Shown piece after piece: positions 43,859 to 53,074 of a stretch of 64,000 nt of DNA. The DNA is taken from positions 1-64,000 of the forward strand of contig NZ_FMYZ01000005.1 of the NCBI RefSeq assembly GCF_900101625.1, read 5' to 3'. Made by a program: the position numbers and the translations under genes. Position 1 is the first letter of the stretch, and each line of letters starts with the position of its first letter. The notes beneath the pieces are model-generated. The model saw only the letters and a program-made list of their open reading frames with translations, had not been told where the DNA came from and ran no database searches. The stretch comes from Cupriavidus sp. YR651 (GTDB lineage Bacteria; Pseudomonadota; Gammaproteobacteria; Burkholderiales; Burkholderiaceae).

Positions 43859-45104
43859 GGTTTGCCTCCGGAATCATGGCCGAACCGCCTTTCAGCAACT
43901 CGGCGCGCGGGGAGAAATTGATGAACATGGGGAGCGACGCCGCGCCGATGGCGCCGGCGTTGGAGCCGAAACAACCACGCACGATGCGCGGCGCGCGGCG
44001 CGCTTCCGGTGCGCTTTCCTCGAGCGAGGCCTGCAGGCTGGCGATCAGTTCGGGCAGCAGCGCGTCCCCGATATCGGCATCGAAGATGATCAGTGGCACA
44101 TCCAGCACTGCCAGCGCCGATTGCAATGCGGGCACCAGCGCGTCGATGCAGTCCTCGAGCCATTCGGTCACGGCGGGATGCCGCGCGAGAACCTGCGCTT
44201 CCAGGTCGGCGAGGGAGTGGATGGCGATGCCGTGATGGCGCAGATGCCGTGTCAGCGCGTTGAGCGACGCGCGCGCCAACAGGATGTCACGGCGCTTGCC
44301 GGTATGCGGTGCCGACGGCAGCGTACTGGGAGTGACCGGAATCATGCCGATGTCTCCGGCATTGCCCGTCATGCCGCGCAGGCAATCGCCGTTGAGAACC
44401 ACGCCGCCGCCGACCGCCGGCCCCATGAACACATAGAGGAAGTTCTGCGCGTGATGGCGGCCATAGAACAACTCCGCAACGGCCGCGGCGGTGCCGTCGT
44501 TCTCGCTGAACACCGGCAGATCGGTGGCCTCGCTCAGTGCGGCGGCGAAGTCCACGTCGTCCCATGCGCGAAAGCTGTCGCGCATGGCGGCGTCCTCGAT
44601 ATCGAGTTCACGGAGCCAGGCGCCGAGGTTATACGGCTGCGCCACGCCGATACCCAGCAAGCGCTTCTGCTCGCTGGCATCGAGCGTCGCGCGCAGTTCG
44701 GCAACGTCCTGGCTGACCTGCGCGAGCACGGCGTCGGGATGCGCGAGGATGCCGGGATGGTTGCGGCTGGCAAGGATCGCACCGCCAAAATCGACCATCA
44801 CGCATTCGATGCCGGAACGGTCCAGCCGGACACCGATCCCGAAGGCGCCCTTGGACTGCAGGCGGATCAGGCTTGCCGGCTGCCCGCGCTGCCCCTCCAC
44901 CCGCCGGCCGACTGGCTGGACCAGCCCGTCCTCCGTGAGCGTCTGCACGATGCTGCCAACGGCCGTGTTGGTGAGCCTGGCCATGCGCGCGAGGTCGGCC
45001 TTGGACGCCTCGCCTGCCCGACGCAATGCCAGCAACAGCGCACGTTCGTTATACAGCCGCAGGCTTGCCGAGTTGACGCCACGGCCGGCTTTGGAAAGGG
45101 TCAT
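43845..45104 (-). CDS. frcR: ROK family transcriptional regulator
   Basis: 419 residues: an N-terminal winged helix ([24 protein letters not shown]) followed by a ROK sugar-binding domain with [11 protein letters not shown] and [12 protein letters not shown]. The usual zinc motif C-x-C-G-x-x-G-C is absent after G-D-I-G-M-I-P-V. It heads the sugar transport operon and should repress it until the sugar binds. Order matches frcR-frcA-frcC-frcB as I recall from Cupriavidus necator. Confidence 0.88.
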   Translation of the reverse strand: MTLSKAGRGVNSASLRLYNERALLLALRRAGEASKADLARMARLTNTAVGSIVQTLTEDGLVQPVGRRVEGQRGQPASLIRLQSKGAFGIGVRLDRSGIECVMVDFGGAILASRNHPGILAHPDAVLAQVSQDVAELRATLDASEQKRLLGIGVAQPYNLGAWLRELDIEDAAMRDSFRAWDDVDFAAALSEATDLPVFSENDGTAAAVAELFYGRHHAQNFLYVFMGPAVGGGVVLNGDCLRGMTGNAGDIGMIPVTPSTLPSAPHTGKRRDILLARASLNALTRHLRHHGIAIHSLADLEAQVLARHPAVTEWLEDCIDALVPALQSALAVLDVPLIIFDADIGDALLPELIASLQASLEESAPEARRAPRIVRGCFGSNAGAIGAASLPMFINFSPRAELLKGGSAMIPEANHAIV

Positions 45105-45167
45105 GCTGTCTCCGGTGTCGGATGCGCCGCTTCTGGCAGCTGGATGGCTGCTGGCGGCTCCTATTAA

Positions 45168-45186
45168 TTAATTCACGGTGAATTAA
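45168..45186. promoter_or_regulatory. ROK operator palindrome upstream of frcR
   Basis: A perfect palindrome, TTAATTCAC-G-GTGAATTAA, sits 64 bases upstream of the regulator's ATG in an otherwise GC-rich setting. Its AT-rich arms resemble the sites bound by NagC/Mlc/XylR-type ROK proteins. It is the likely autoregulatory operator for the whole sugar operon. Confidence 0.75.
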
Positions 45187-45243
45187 ATACCGCGCAACCG
45201 AAGAACTCAACCGGGGGGAAACCCTAGCGATCTCGCAGCGCCG

Positions 45244-45340
45244 GAATGGGGAGCCGTAACGGGGGGGGGGGGAGCCAAAACAGGGGGAGGCGAAACGGGG
45301 GGCGCCGAGACGGCGCGCCGAAATGGGGGCGCCGGAAAAG
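45244..45340. repeat. G-rich imperfect repeat with a run of 12 G
   Basis: About six imperfect copies of a GGGGAGCCGAAAC-like unit lie head to tail. The second unit contains an uninterrupted run of twelve G at 45261-45272. Such tracts are prone to length change and to forming G-quadruplexes on the plus strand. Apart from this and the flanking palindrome and terminator, the gap 45105-45412 shows no gene. Confidence 0.8.
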
Positions 45341-45367
45341 CAACAAGGGAACCTTCCGGTTCCCTTG
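45336..45367 (-). terminator. Intrinsic terminator of the LuxR response regulator gene
   Basis: CAAGGGAACC (45344-45353) and GGTTCCCTTG (45358-45367) are perfect 10-bp arms with a 4-base loop. Reading the minus strand, the hairpin is followed by TTGCTTTTCC. It lies 46 bases beyond the stop codon of the gene at 45413. Confidence 0.8.
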
Positions 45368-45412
45368 CTGGACATCAGTGGCTTACATGGGTCGTGGACG
45401 GATCGTCCTGTG

Positions 45413-46057
45413 TCAGCCCCGCATGCCATGTTCGACGGCATAGTCGAACAGTTCGGCATCGCTGGTCAGGCCGAGCTTGCGCATGGCGCTACCCTTCTGG
45501 GTGCTGACCGTATTGACGCTGCGATGCAAATGCCGGGCCACTTCAGTCATCGTCATGCCGTTCACGTAAAGGCGGACAACCTCCAGCTCCCGCGGGCTCA
45601 GCGTGCGTTCGAGCGAGCGCGCGATCGCGCCGGATTCCACTCGCGCGATTTCCCGGCGCACTGAAGATCCGAAGTACGTGCGCCCCTGGTGGGTGGCGAC
45701 CAGCGCCACCGGCAACTCGGGGATGTCGTCGCGCTTGTTCAGGATGCCGCGCACGCCCGCATCGCGCATGCTGACCAGCAGGCCCGGGTTCTCCAGCATC
45801 GTCAGCACGATAACCCTTACGCCGGGATACTTGATGCGGATGGCATTCAGCATGACGAGTCCGTCCGGACCGTCATCGGCAGGCATGGAGAAATCCGTGA
45901 TCAGCACATCGCACGGCACGGTCACGAGTTTTTCCATGAGTTGCCGCGGGGTGGATGCTTCCGCCACGACCTCGACGCCTTTTGTGCCAACCAGCGTCTG
46001 CTTTACACCAAAGATGATCAGTGGGTGATCGTCAGCGAGAATGACCTGAACCTTCAT
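45413..46057 (-). CDS. LuxR/NarL-family response regulator
   Basis: 214 residues: an N-terminal receiver with acidic pocket A-D-D-H-P (Asp9, Asp10) and phospho-acceptor Asp55 in L-I-T-D-F-S-M-P, then a LuxR helix-turn-helix (L-S-P-R-E-L-E-V-V-R-L-Y-V-N-G-M-T-M-T-E-V-A-R-H-L). GGAAG lies seven bases before the ATG. No histidine kinase gene adjoins it, so it is an orphan. Its closest relatives in layout are RcsB/BvgA-like regulators. A similar protein is encoded at 47946 on the other strand. Confidence 0.9.
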   Translation of the reverse strand: MKVQVILADDHPLIIFGVKQTLVGTKGVEVVAEASTPRQLMEKLVTVPCDVLITDFSMPADDGPDGLVMLNAIRIKYPGVRVIVLTMLENPGLLVSMRDAGVRGILNKRDDIPELPVALVATHQGRTYFGSSVRREIARVESGAIARSLERTLSPRELEVVRLYVNGMTMTEVARHLHRSVNTVSTQKGSAMRKLGLTSDAELFDYAVEHGMRG

Positions 46058-46217
46058 GTTCGTCTTCCGGGATATCCGTGATGATGGGGGCAGGAGGCAG
46101 CGGGACCGCGGGATCGGCCTGTCGTATCCCTGACCGCTTTACTGCAAAGGTCGCCAGGATGGTCCGGGCAACAATCGGGACATGCGTCGATGTGGACCAT
46201 TCGGACGTCGATAAATT

Positions 46218-46254
46218 GGGCGGCACGCATCCGGCTGAATGCGTGCCGCCCTTT
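46218..46254. terminator. Hairpin downstream of the OmpR-like regulator
   Basis: GGGCGGCACGCAT (46218-46230) and ATGCGTGCCGCCC (46239-46251) are perfect 13-bp arms around an 8-base loop, followed by TTT on the plus strand and AATTTAT on the minus strand. It is 65 bases beyond the stop of the gene at 46317. An 11-bp repeat, CTTTACTGCAA, occurs at its edge and again at 46137. Confidence 0.7.
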
Positions 46255-46316
46255 ACTGCAATGCGCGGTAGCTGACATGGCCGGCGCATGCCGGAATATG
46301 TCAGCCTGTGACGGGT

Positions 46317-47012
46317 TCAAGCTTGATTGATGGCTATCAACTGGTAGCCGCGGGTACGGATCGTCGCCAGGATGACGCCGCGCTCCGACGTCAGCCCAAG
46401 ATCCCTGCGGACCCGGTAGATCAGTGCGTCGAGCGCGCGAGACGTCGCACTGAGTTCATGCCCCCACAGCGCTCGTTCGAGATAACCCCGTCCGAGCACG
46501 GTCCCCACATTGGCGAAGAACAGGCAAGCCAGTTCGAACACCATCGCCGTCATGGCGATGGGACCGCCGTCGATCATGATCCTGCGCGAGATGCGGTCAA
46601 TCTCATACGGCCCCACCCGGCTGACCTCCATCCGGCGGCAGGCGGCCCGGCGCAGGCCGCGGCGATCCAGCGCCATCAGGCGAACGATGAACTCGCGGCG
46701 GCGCAGGGGAAATCCCATGTAGTCGTCCGCCCCGGCGTGGAGTGCATCGACGACAGCGTCCTCGCGCACGTTTTCGGCAACGACCAGGATCGGCATCTCT
46801 GTGCCGAGCGCCCCGCGCACGGCCCGGATTTGTCCCGCGGCGCACCGGTTGTCGCCCTGCTGCTCCAGGACAATCAGGCAATGGTCCTCATGTCGAAGCC
46901 TGTGGAGCAGGTCTGGAATATTGTCGAAGTGGTTGAACACCATGCCCAGCGGGCCCGTGTCGTCCATCCTGGCCAAGTTGCCGAGGCCCGCCCCTACGCA
47001 TGCCACCTTCAT
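46317..47012 (-). CDS. Atypical OmpR-like regulator with degenerate receiver
   Basis: 231 residues. The C-terminal winged helix (about residues 130-228) shows the OmpR/PhoB pattern, ending R-T-R-G-Y-Q-L. The N-terminal receiver fold is recognisable (P-I-L-V-V-A-E-N, G-A-D-D-Y-M-G-F-P), but the phospho-acceptor aspartate is replaced by Glu50 in L-I-V-L-E-Q-Q-G, and the N-terminal acidic pair is missing (C-V-G-A-G-L). It cannot be phosphorylated in the usual way and may be permanently active or respond to something else. GAGGG lies seven bases before the ATG. Confidence 0.82.
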   Translation of the reverse strand: MKVACVGAGLGNLARMDDTGPLGMVFNHFDNIPDLLHRLRHEDHCLIVLEQQGDNRCAAGQIRAVRGALGTEMPILVVAENVREDAVVDALHAGADDYMGFPLRRREFIVRLMALDRRGLRRAACRRMEVSRVGPYEIDRISRRIMIDGGPIAMTAMVFELACLFFANVGTVLGRGYLERALWGHELSATSRALDALIYRVRRDLGLTSERGVILATIRTRGYQLIAINQA

Positions 47013-47403
47013 CCCGGTACCCTCGCCTCACCCGGTATCCCTGCCTTATTCACCACAGTTACCTCGAATCCTTTCAAACCGATGGGCGCCGCAATGCAGC
47101 ACTGAAAATCCCGCCACCTTGCAGCACATCCCTGCGCGCAAGGGTAATGGCGATGCGCCGGATGGTGAATGGGAGAAGTTCGAAAACCGACAGACGAATT
47201 CTTATCAACGGAACCCGGAATCATGACGGCATCTCGATGTGCATAACGTTCCACATACTCCCTCGCACTGCATTTTCGGAATTTTCGAGGGTTGTCGATT
47301 GTTGCGCGTCGAGATTTCAGCGGAAATACCGCCGGTCCGATATCGATTCAGCAAGATGTCGGATCAGCCGAGACGTTGACCCCGCTCGTCTGGACTTCCG
47401 TCG
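47013..47403. other. Low-GC spacer without a recognisable gene
   Basis: This part of the long gap 47013-47945 has visibly lower GC than its surroundings. Open frames here show no family motif, no good ribosome-binding site and no codon bias like the neighbours. A plus-strand terminator follows at 47404, which hints at an unannotated small RNA. Confidence 0.45.
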
Positions 47404-47442
47404 CCCAGGCCAGCATTTACCTTTTTGGCCTGGGTTCTTTTT
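47404..47442 (+). terminator. Strong intrinsic terminator with no upstream gene
   Basis: CCCAGGCC (47404-47411) and GGCCTGGG (47427-47434) form perfect arms and are followed at once by TTCTTTTT. This is the textbook form on the plus strand, yet no plus-strand gene ends nearby; the OmpR-like gene reads away from it. Confidence 0.75.
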
Positions 47443-47602
47443 GCACAAGCACGCCGGCTTTATTTCTGCAGTGACCGAAGTCCGGCTCGCGTATTCGCTC
47501 AGCCGGTGCCGGTATTTCCCGCTGAATCATCACGATATCCATCCGGACACATTCGCAGTGCGCCCGATGGCTCCGGCGCGCCACATGGCATTCCGAGGGG
47601 AT

Positions 47603-47719
47603 TCAGTGCGACGACAGCACTCGAACCGCAATCACCGAGCCAATCCACAGCAGAAGCACGGACATCACAAAAATCAACCCAATCAGGTCCGAAGCGGACG
47701 CCAGGCGCATCATTTTCAT
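47603..47719 (-). CDS. Candidate small membrane protein (38 residues)
   Basis: A short frame encodes M-K-M-M-R-L-A-S-A-S-D and then a single hydrophobic segment L-I-G-L-I-F-V-M-S-V-L-L-L-W-I-G-S-V-I-A-V, ending R-V-L-S-S-H. The positive N-terminus, one transmembrane helix and short tail fit bacterial small membrane proteins. Just upstream on this strand is the most AT-rich stretch of the region, with TTGTTT and GATATT 17 bases apart as a possible promoter. The ribosome-binding site is weak, and the identity is unknown. Close ATGs allow starts at 47719, 47713 or 47710. Confidence 0.4.
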   Translation of the reverse strand: MKMMRLASASDLIGLIFVMSVLLLWIGSVIAVRVLSSH

Positions 47720-47945
47720 GCCGATTAGCACCAAAGAATATTAAAAATATCAAAAATGCATTGCGTGGAAACAAGGTGCGGAAATGCTATCGGTCCGCTC
47801 GTCATTAATCTTTGTGATCGCCCGAAAAAACCTGTGCTGTTATTTGCGGATACTCGACTTTCGGAGTATTCCGATATCGGGTCAGTTCCGCCGCGTCATA
47901 CGCTGGGAATCGATCACCTGAAGGTTGCCGAGTAAATCTGACGCC

Positions 47946-48617
47946 ATGACAGATAAACGTGCCAATATCCGGACCATCCTGGCCGATGACCATCCATTCG
48001 CGCTTCATGGTTTGAAGTGCGCGCTCCTGTCGCAATCCGGCATCCATGTCGTGGGCACGGCCGACAGCGCGGAACGCCTGACGGCATTGCTCGATCGCGT
48101 GCCGTGCGACGCCATCGTGACGGACTACGCCATGTCGGAGGGGCTTTCCAACGACAAATGGGCGTTGTTCGTCAACCTTCTGAACCGGCTGCCACGCACG
48201 CCAGTGGTTTGCCATACCGCCTTCGACGCGCCCGAGCTCGTCGTGGCGCTTGCCAGGCTGGGGGTCTCGGGCATCGTCAGCAAGAGAGATGCTTCCGGCG
48301 ACATTGTCACGGCGGTCAGGTCGGCGGTCGCCGGCCAGCAATACTTGTCGCCGATGGCGGAAGCCGCCCGCGCCAGCGCAGCAGGCGTCAGGGCCGCGGA
48401 AGCGCTGAAGACGCTTTCGCGGCGCGAACTGGAGATCCTCGGCTTGTTGCTGAGCGGCTTCCCCGTCATGGCGATCGCATCGATGCTGGATCGAAGCTTC
48501 AAGACGGTCAGTGCGCAGAAGGTGTCGATCAAACGGCGCCTGGCTGCCATCTCGGACCCCGACTTCCTGGGCCATGCGGCCGCCGAAGGCTGGGTGCACG
48601 CCTTCTCAGCCAGATAG
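47946..48617 (+). CDS. LuxR/NarL-family response regulator
   Basis: 223 residues: receiver with I-L-A-D-D-H-P-F and phospho-acceptor Asp60 in A-I-V-T-D-Y-A-M-S, the conserved lysine in I-V-S-K-R-D, and a C-terminal LuxR helix-turn-helix ([16 protein letters not shown]). It resembles the regulator at 45413 in domain order and wording (A-D-D-H-P, V-P-C-D, K-R-D), so the two are probably paralogues. A TTG at 47925 is a possible earlier start but has no proper spacing to a ribosome-binding site. No kinase is adjacent. Confidence 0.87.
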   Translation: MTDKRANIRTILADDHPFALHGLKCALLSQSGIHVVGTADSAERLTALLDRVPCDAIVTDYAMSEGLSNDKWALFVNLLNRLPRTPVVCHTAFDAPELVVALARLGVSGIVSKRDASGDIVTAVRSAVAGQQYLSPMAEAARASAAGVRAAEALKTLSRRELEILGLLLSGFPVMAIASMLDRSFKTVSAQKVSIKRRLAAISDPDFLGHAAAEGWVHAFSAR

Positions 48618-48840
48618 TTCCGACCCTGCGAAGGTCCGACCCGCAACAGCCATCCCACCTCGGCGAGCGGCGACATGCCGGCCACCATGTCAGCCACCAT
48701 GCGGCACAACCCATCCTGCAACGTCTTCCTCCGCAGGTTTCCGAGCTTGCTGCCGTCTCCTGACAGCGCTGGCATGGCGGCGATCTCCGCTAGAATCGCG
48801 CTCAGTAACAGTCTCCAGTCGTCCCCCCAAGGTTTCCAGC

Positions 48841-51210
48841 GTGGCACTTCAGCAGGGTTTTATCCTGACCCGACATTGGCGCGACACCCCCGCCGGCACG
48901 GAAGTCGATTTCTGGCTGGCGACCGACCACGGCCCGCGCCAGCTGCGCCTGCCCTATCAACCGTCCGTCGCTTTCCTGCCCGCCGAGCAACGCGAGCAGG
49001 CAGAGGCGTTGCTGCGCAACGAACGCAATGTCGAACTGCGTGCGCTGCAACTCCAGGATTTCCGGCGCCGGCCCGTGCTGGGTCTCTATTGCCCGCAGCA
49101 TCGCCAGCTGATCAAGCTCGACAGGACGCTGCGCCAGGGCGGCGTGGATGTCTTCGAGGCCGATATCCGTCCGCCGGAACGCTATCTGATGGAGCGCTTC
49201 ATCACCGCGCCGGTCTGGTTCGATGGTCAGCCGGGCGACGACGGCGTGCTGCGGGACGCGCAGATGAAGCCCGCCGCCGACTATCGCCCGACGCTGCGTC
49301 TCGCCTCGCTCGACATCGAAACCAATGCCTTCGGCGAGTTGTATTCGATTGCGCTCGAGGGCTGCGGCCAGCGCCAGGTCTATATGCTCGGCACGGCCCC
49401 GCAGGGCGAGACCGTTCCCACCGACTTCGATCTCGCGTATTGCGAGACCCGCGCGCAGTTGCTGGAACAACTCAACCTGTGGCTGGCCACGCATGATCCG
49501 GACGCGATCATCGGCTGGAACCTCGTCCAGTTCGATCTGCGCGTACTGCAAGCCCACGCGAAGCAGTTCCAGGTGCCGCTGCGGCTGGGCCGTGGGGGCG
49601 CCGAGATGGAATGGCGCGAACACAACCGGCAGCAGCACTACTTTGCGGCGGCGGCGGGCCGGCTGATCATCGACGGCATCGAGGCCCTGCGCTCGGCGAC
49701 GTGGAGTTTTCCGTCGTTCAGCCTGGAGTCCGTCGCGCAGACCCTGCTGGGCGAAGGCAAGGCCATCGACAATCCGTACGACCGCATGGACGCGATCGAC
49801 CGGATGTTCGCCGAAGACAAACCGGCGCTGGCCCGGTACAACCTGCGCGATTGCGAGCTGGTGACACGCATCTTCGAGAAGACCGAGTTGCTGAGCTTCC
49901 TGCTGGAGCGCGCCACGGTCACCGGCCTGCCGACGGATCGCAACGGTGGTTCGGTCGCCGCGTTCACACATCTGTATATGCCGCTGATGCACCGGCAGGG
50001 CTATGTGGCGCCCAACCTGGGCGAACTGGAGCCCGAGGCCAGCCCGGGGGGATTCGTCATGGATTCCCGCCCGGGGCTGTATGAATCGGTGCTGGTGCTG
50101 GACTACAAGAGCCTGTATCCGTCGATCATCCGCACCTTCCTGATTGATCCGATTGGCCTTGTGGAAGGCCTCGCGCATCCGGGCGATGCCGATTCCGTGC
50201 CGGGTTTTCGCGGGGCACGGTTTTCGCGCACGAAGCACTGCCTGCCGGCCATCGTCGCCCGGGTCTGGCAGGGGCGCGAAGCCGCCAAGCGCGACAAGAA
50301 CAAGCCGCTATCCCAGGCGCTCAAGATCATCATGAACGCGTTCTACGGCGTGCTGGGGTCCAGCGGCTGCCGGTTCTTCGACCCGCGCCTGGCCTCGTCG
50401 ATCACGATGCGCGGCCACGAGATCATGCGCCAGACGCGGGCCCTGATCGAGGCCAGGGGCTACGACGTCATCTATGGCGACACCGACTCCACGTTCGTCT
50501 GGCTGCGGCGCGCCCACGCGGAAGCGGACGCCGCGCACATCGGCCGCGAGCTGGTCACGCACGTCAACGCGTGGTGGCGCGACCATCTGCAGCAGCAGTT
50601 CGGGCTCGACAGCGCGCTCGAACTCCAGTTCGAGACCCATTTCCAGCGCTTCCTGATGCCGACGATCCGGGGCGCGGAACTCGGCAGCAAGAAGCGCTAT
50701 GCAGGCCAGGTGGCGCATGCCGACGGTCGCGTCGAAATGGTGTTCAAGGGGCTGGAAACGGTCCGCACGGACTGGTCGCCGTTGGCGCAGCAATTCCAGC
50801 AGGCGCTCTACGCGAAGATCTTCAATCGCGAGCCCTATCAGGACTACGTGCGCGACATCGTCCGCCGGACGCGCGCGGGCGAGCTCGACGAACTGCTGAT
50901 CTATCGCAAGCGCCTGCGCCGCCAGCTCGACGACTACCAGCGCAACGTGCCGCCCCACGTGCGCGCGGCGCGCATGGCCGATGCCTTCAACGACCAGCAG
51001 GGACGCCCCCGTCAGTACCAGAACGGCGGCTGGATCAGCTATGTCATGACGATGAGCGGTCCGGAGCCGCTGGAGACGCGCAAGGCCGCCATCGACTATG
51101 ACCATTACGTCACGCGCCAGCTACAGCCGGTGGCGGATGCGATCCTGCCGTTCCTGGACGACGACTTCGAAACGTTGCTGACCGGGCAGATGGCGTTGTT
51201 CCCGGACTAG
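48841..51210 (+). CDS. polB: DNA polymerase II (family B)
   Basis: 789 residues, as in Escherichia coli Pol II (783). The 3'-5' exonuclease motif S-L-D-I-E-T-N has Asp158 and Glu160. The polymerase has motif [11 protein letters not shown] (from residue 421), motif [14 protein letters not shown] and motif C Y-G-D-T-D-S (Asp547, Asp549). All catalytic residues are present, so it should be active in translesion or repair synthesis. The start is a GTG at 48841 with AAGG about nine bases upstream. No clear LexA box is seen in front. Confidence 0.95.
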   Translation: MALQQGFILTRHWRDTPAGTEVDFWLATDHGPRQLRLPYQPSVAFLPAEQREQAEALLRNERNVELRALQLQDFRRRPVLGLYCPQHRQLIKLDRTLRQGGVDVFEADIRPPERYLMERFITAPVWFDGQPGDDGVLRDAQMKPAADYRPTLRLASLDIETNAFGELYSIALEGCGQRQVYMLGTAPQGETVPTDFDLAYCETRAQLLEQLNLWLATHDPDAIIGWNLVQFDLRVLQAHAKQFQVPLRLGRGGAEMEWREHNRQQHYFAAAAGRLIIDGIEALRSATWSFPSFSLESVAQTLLGEGKAIDNPYDRMDAIDRMFAEDKPALARYNLRDCELVTRIFEKTELLSFLLERATVTGLPTDRNGGSVAAFTHLYMPLMHRQGYVAPNLGELEPEASPGGFVMDSRPGLYESVLVLDYKSLYPSIIRTFLIDPIGLVEGLAHPGDADSVPGFRGARFSRTKHCLPAIVARVWQGREAAKRDKNKPLSQALKIIMNAFYGVLGSSGCRFFDPRLASSITMRGHEIMRQTRALIEARGYDVIYGDTDSTFVWLRRAHAEADAAHIGRELVTHVNAWWRDHLQQQFGLDSALELQFETHFQRFLMPTIRGAELGSKKRYAGQVAHADGRVEMVFKGLETVRTDWSPLAQQFQQALYAKIFNREPYQDYVRDIVRRTRAGELDELLIYRKRLRRQLDDYQRNVPPHVRAARMADAFNDQQGRPRQYQNGGWISYVMTMSGPEPLETRKAAIDYDHYVTRQLQPVADAILPFLDDDFETLLTGQMALFPD

Positions 51211-51345
51211 CGGGAAGCCCCGCGCGGGCGGCCAATGCCCCGATATGACCCGGTTTGATGCTGCACTGCGGGGAAATGACGGGGCGACGAACCAGTACAC
51301 TGGCGGCTTCCCGCCAATTCCCCCGTGCGCCCCGCCCTGCCGTTC

Positions 51346-53034
51346 ATGTCCCAGACCACCGCTGCCGCAGTTCCCACCGACCGTTCCAAAGCCCTGCGCA
51401 AGGCTGCCAGCCTGCTGGTCTTGCGTGACGGGCCACAAGGCATGGAAGTCCTGATGATGCGCCGCCCGCAGCGCGACGACGACCGCAGCGCCGGCGCCTT
51501 CGTTTTCCCGGGCGGCACGCTCGATCCGCAGGACGCCGCGCTGCATCCACACTGCGCGGGGCTCGATGACGCCGCCGCCAGCGCCCGGCTGAATGTCGAT
51601 GCGAACGGACTGGACTACTACCTTTGCGCGGTGCGGGAAGCCTTCGAGGAAGCCAGCCTGCTGTTCGCCTACGATGCGCGCGGCGAGGTCATCGCGCTCG
51701 ACCAGCTCGACGCGGACACCCGCGCCCAACTGCGCGAAGCCGTTGCGCGTGATGGCAAGGGCCTGGCCCACGCCTGCGAAGGCCTGGGCCTGCGCATCGC
51801 CGTGGACAAGCTGGCGTACTGCAGCCACTGGCTGACGCCGCCGGGCCTGCCCAAGCGCTTCGATACGCGATTTTTCCTGGCGCTGGCGCCGGCTGGCCAG
51901 ACCGCGCAGCACGATGGCGTGGAGGCGGAGGAACACCGCTGGATGCGCCCCGCGGACGCACTGGACCCCGCCAACAACATCTCGCTGGTCAATGTCACCC
52001 GCAAGATGCTTCAGTCGATCGTGCATTTCGATCGCGCGCAGGCCTGCTTCGACCATGCGCGGCAACTGCGCAGCGTTTCCCTCATCATGCCCCGGCTGGC
52101 CAATGGACCCAAGGGCGTGCGGCCGGTCATGCCGGAAGAATCGCCTTACGCGGAAATCGCCCGCATCGACCCGGATGGCGCTGGCCACGGCCGCTATGCG
52201 CTGGAGCCCGGGGTAGCGGTGAAGCTGTCGGATCGCGTCTGGCGCGTCACGGCCAACAATGGCAACGTGATGACCGGCCCGGGCACGAATACCTATTTCG
52301 TCGGCGGTGCCCCGGACAATACCTGGGCCATGATCGATCCGGGCCCGGACGATCCCGCGCACATCGATGCCGTGCTGGCCGCCGCGCCGGGGCCCGTGAA
52401 ATGGATCCTGGTCACGCATACGCACCTGGATCACTCGCCGGCATCGAACCGCATGCGCGAAGCCACCGGCGCGCCGGTCTGGGGTCGCGTGACCGCCGTG
52501 CAGGACCGCCAGGACCAAACCTTCGCCCCGGACCACATGCCCGCCCACGGCGACCGGATCGTGCTGGGGCCGCAGACCACGCTGCGTGTGATCCACACGC
52601 CGGGCCATGCGTCGAACCATCTCTGCTACCTGCTGGAGGAAGAAAAGACGCTCTTCACCGGCGACCATGTCATGCAGGGCTCGACGGTCGTCATCAACCC
52701 GCCCGATGGCGATATGCAAGCCTACCTGGCGTCATTGCAGGCGCTGCTGGACGAAGACCTGGAGTGGATCGCGCCCGGGCACGGATTCCTGATGTCACGG
52801 CCCCATGACGCCATCCGCCTGCTGATCCGCCATCGCCGGCAACGCGAAGCCAAGGTCGTGAATGCACTGCGTGCGCTGGCCCCGGCGGACCTTGCCACCG
52901 TCCTCGCCAGCGTCTATGACGACGTGCCTCCGCGCATGCATCCCGTCGCACAGCGCTCGCTGCTGGCCCACCTGCGCAAGCTGGAGGCGGACGGTGTGGC
53001 GCGGGAAATCGACGGCATCTGGCATCTGGCCTGA
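51346..53034 (+). CDS. NUDIX hydrolase / metallo-beta-lactamase fusion
   Basis: About 562 residues with three parts. Residues 1-240 are a NUDIX domain of the NUDT19 type: F-P-G-G-T-L-D, an insert, then V-R-E-A-F-E-E-A-S. Residues about 270-480 are a metallo-beta-lactamase fold with the zinc motif T-H-T-H-L-D-H, G-H-A-S-N-H, F-T-G-D-H and G-H-G. The last 80 residues look like a winged helix, as in LACTB2-like proteins. The first half would hydrolyse a nucleoside-diphosphate or CoA compound, the second a thioester, lactone or RNA; which is unknown. An in-frame GTG at 51325 is an alternative start. Confidence 0.87.
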   Translation: MSQTTAAAVPTDRSKALRKAASLLVLRDGPQGMEVLMMRRPQRDDDRSAGAFVFPGGTLDPQDAALHPHCAGLDDAAASARLNVDANGLDYYLCAVREAFEEASLLFAYDARGEVIALDQLDADTRAQLREAVARDGKGLAHACEGLGLRIAVDKLAYCSHWLTPPGLPKRFDTRFFLALAPAGQTAQHDGVEAEEHRWMRPADALDPANNISLVNVTRKMLQSIVHFDRAQACFDHARQLRSVSLIMPRLANGPKGVRPVMPEESPYAEIARIDPDGAGHGRYALEPGVAVKLSDRVWRVTANNGNVMTGPGTNTYFVGGAPDNTWAMIDPGPDDPAHIDAVLAAAPGPVKWILVTHTHLDHSPASNRMREATGAPVWGRVTAVQDRQDQTFAPDHMPAHGDRIVLGPQTTLRVIHTPGHASNHLCYLLEEEKTLFTGDHVMQGSTVVINPPDGDMQAYLASLQALLDEDLEWIAPGHGFLMSRPHDAIRLLIRHRRQREAKVVNALRALAPADLATVLASVYDDVPPRMHPVAQRSLLAHLRKLEADGVAREIDGIWHLA

Positions 53035-53074
53035 AGTCAGGCCGGATAGTCAGGCGCGCGCCGAGGGGAGGATG

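Noticed and set aside
46032..46320. Two short minus-strand frames of 85-88 codons between the regulators
   Set aside because: They read through the perfect hairpin at 46218-46251 and show no codon bias or motif.
47292..47474. 60-codon plus-strand frame in the regulator gap
   Set aside because: The frame runs through the strong intrinsic terminator at 47404-47442 and has no ribosome-binding site or domain.
48618..48840. Possible LexA box before polB
   Set aside because: Several CTG and CAG triplets occur, but no CTGT-N8-ACAG arrangement with acceptable spacing was found by eye.
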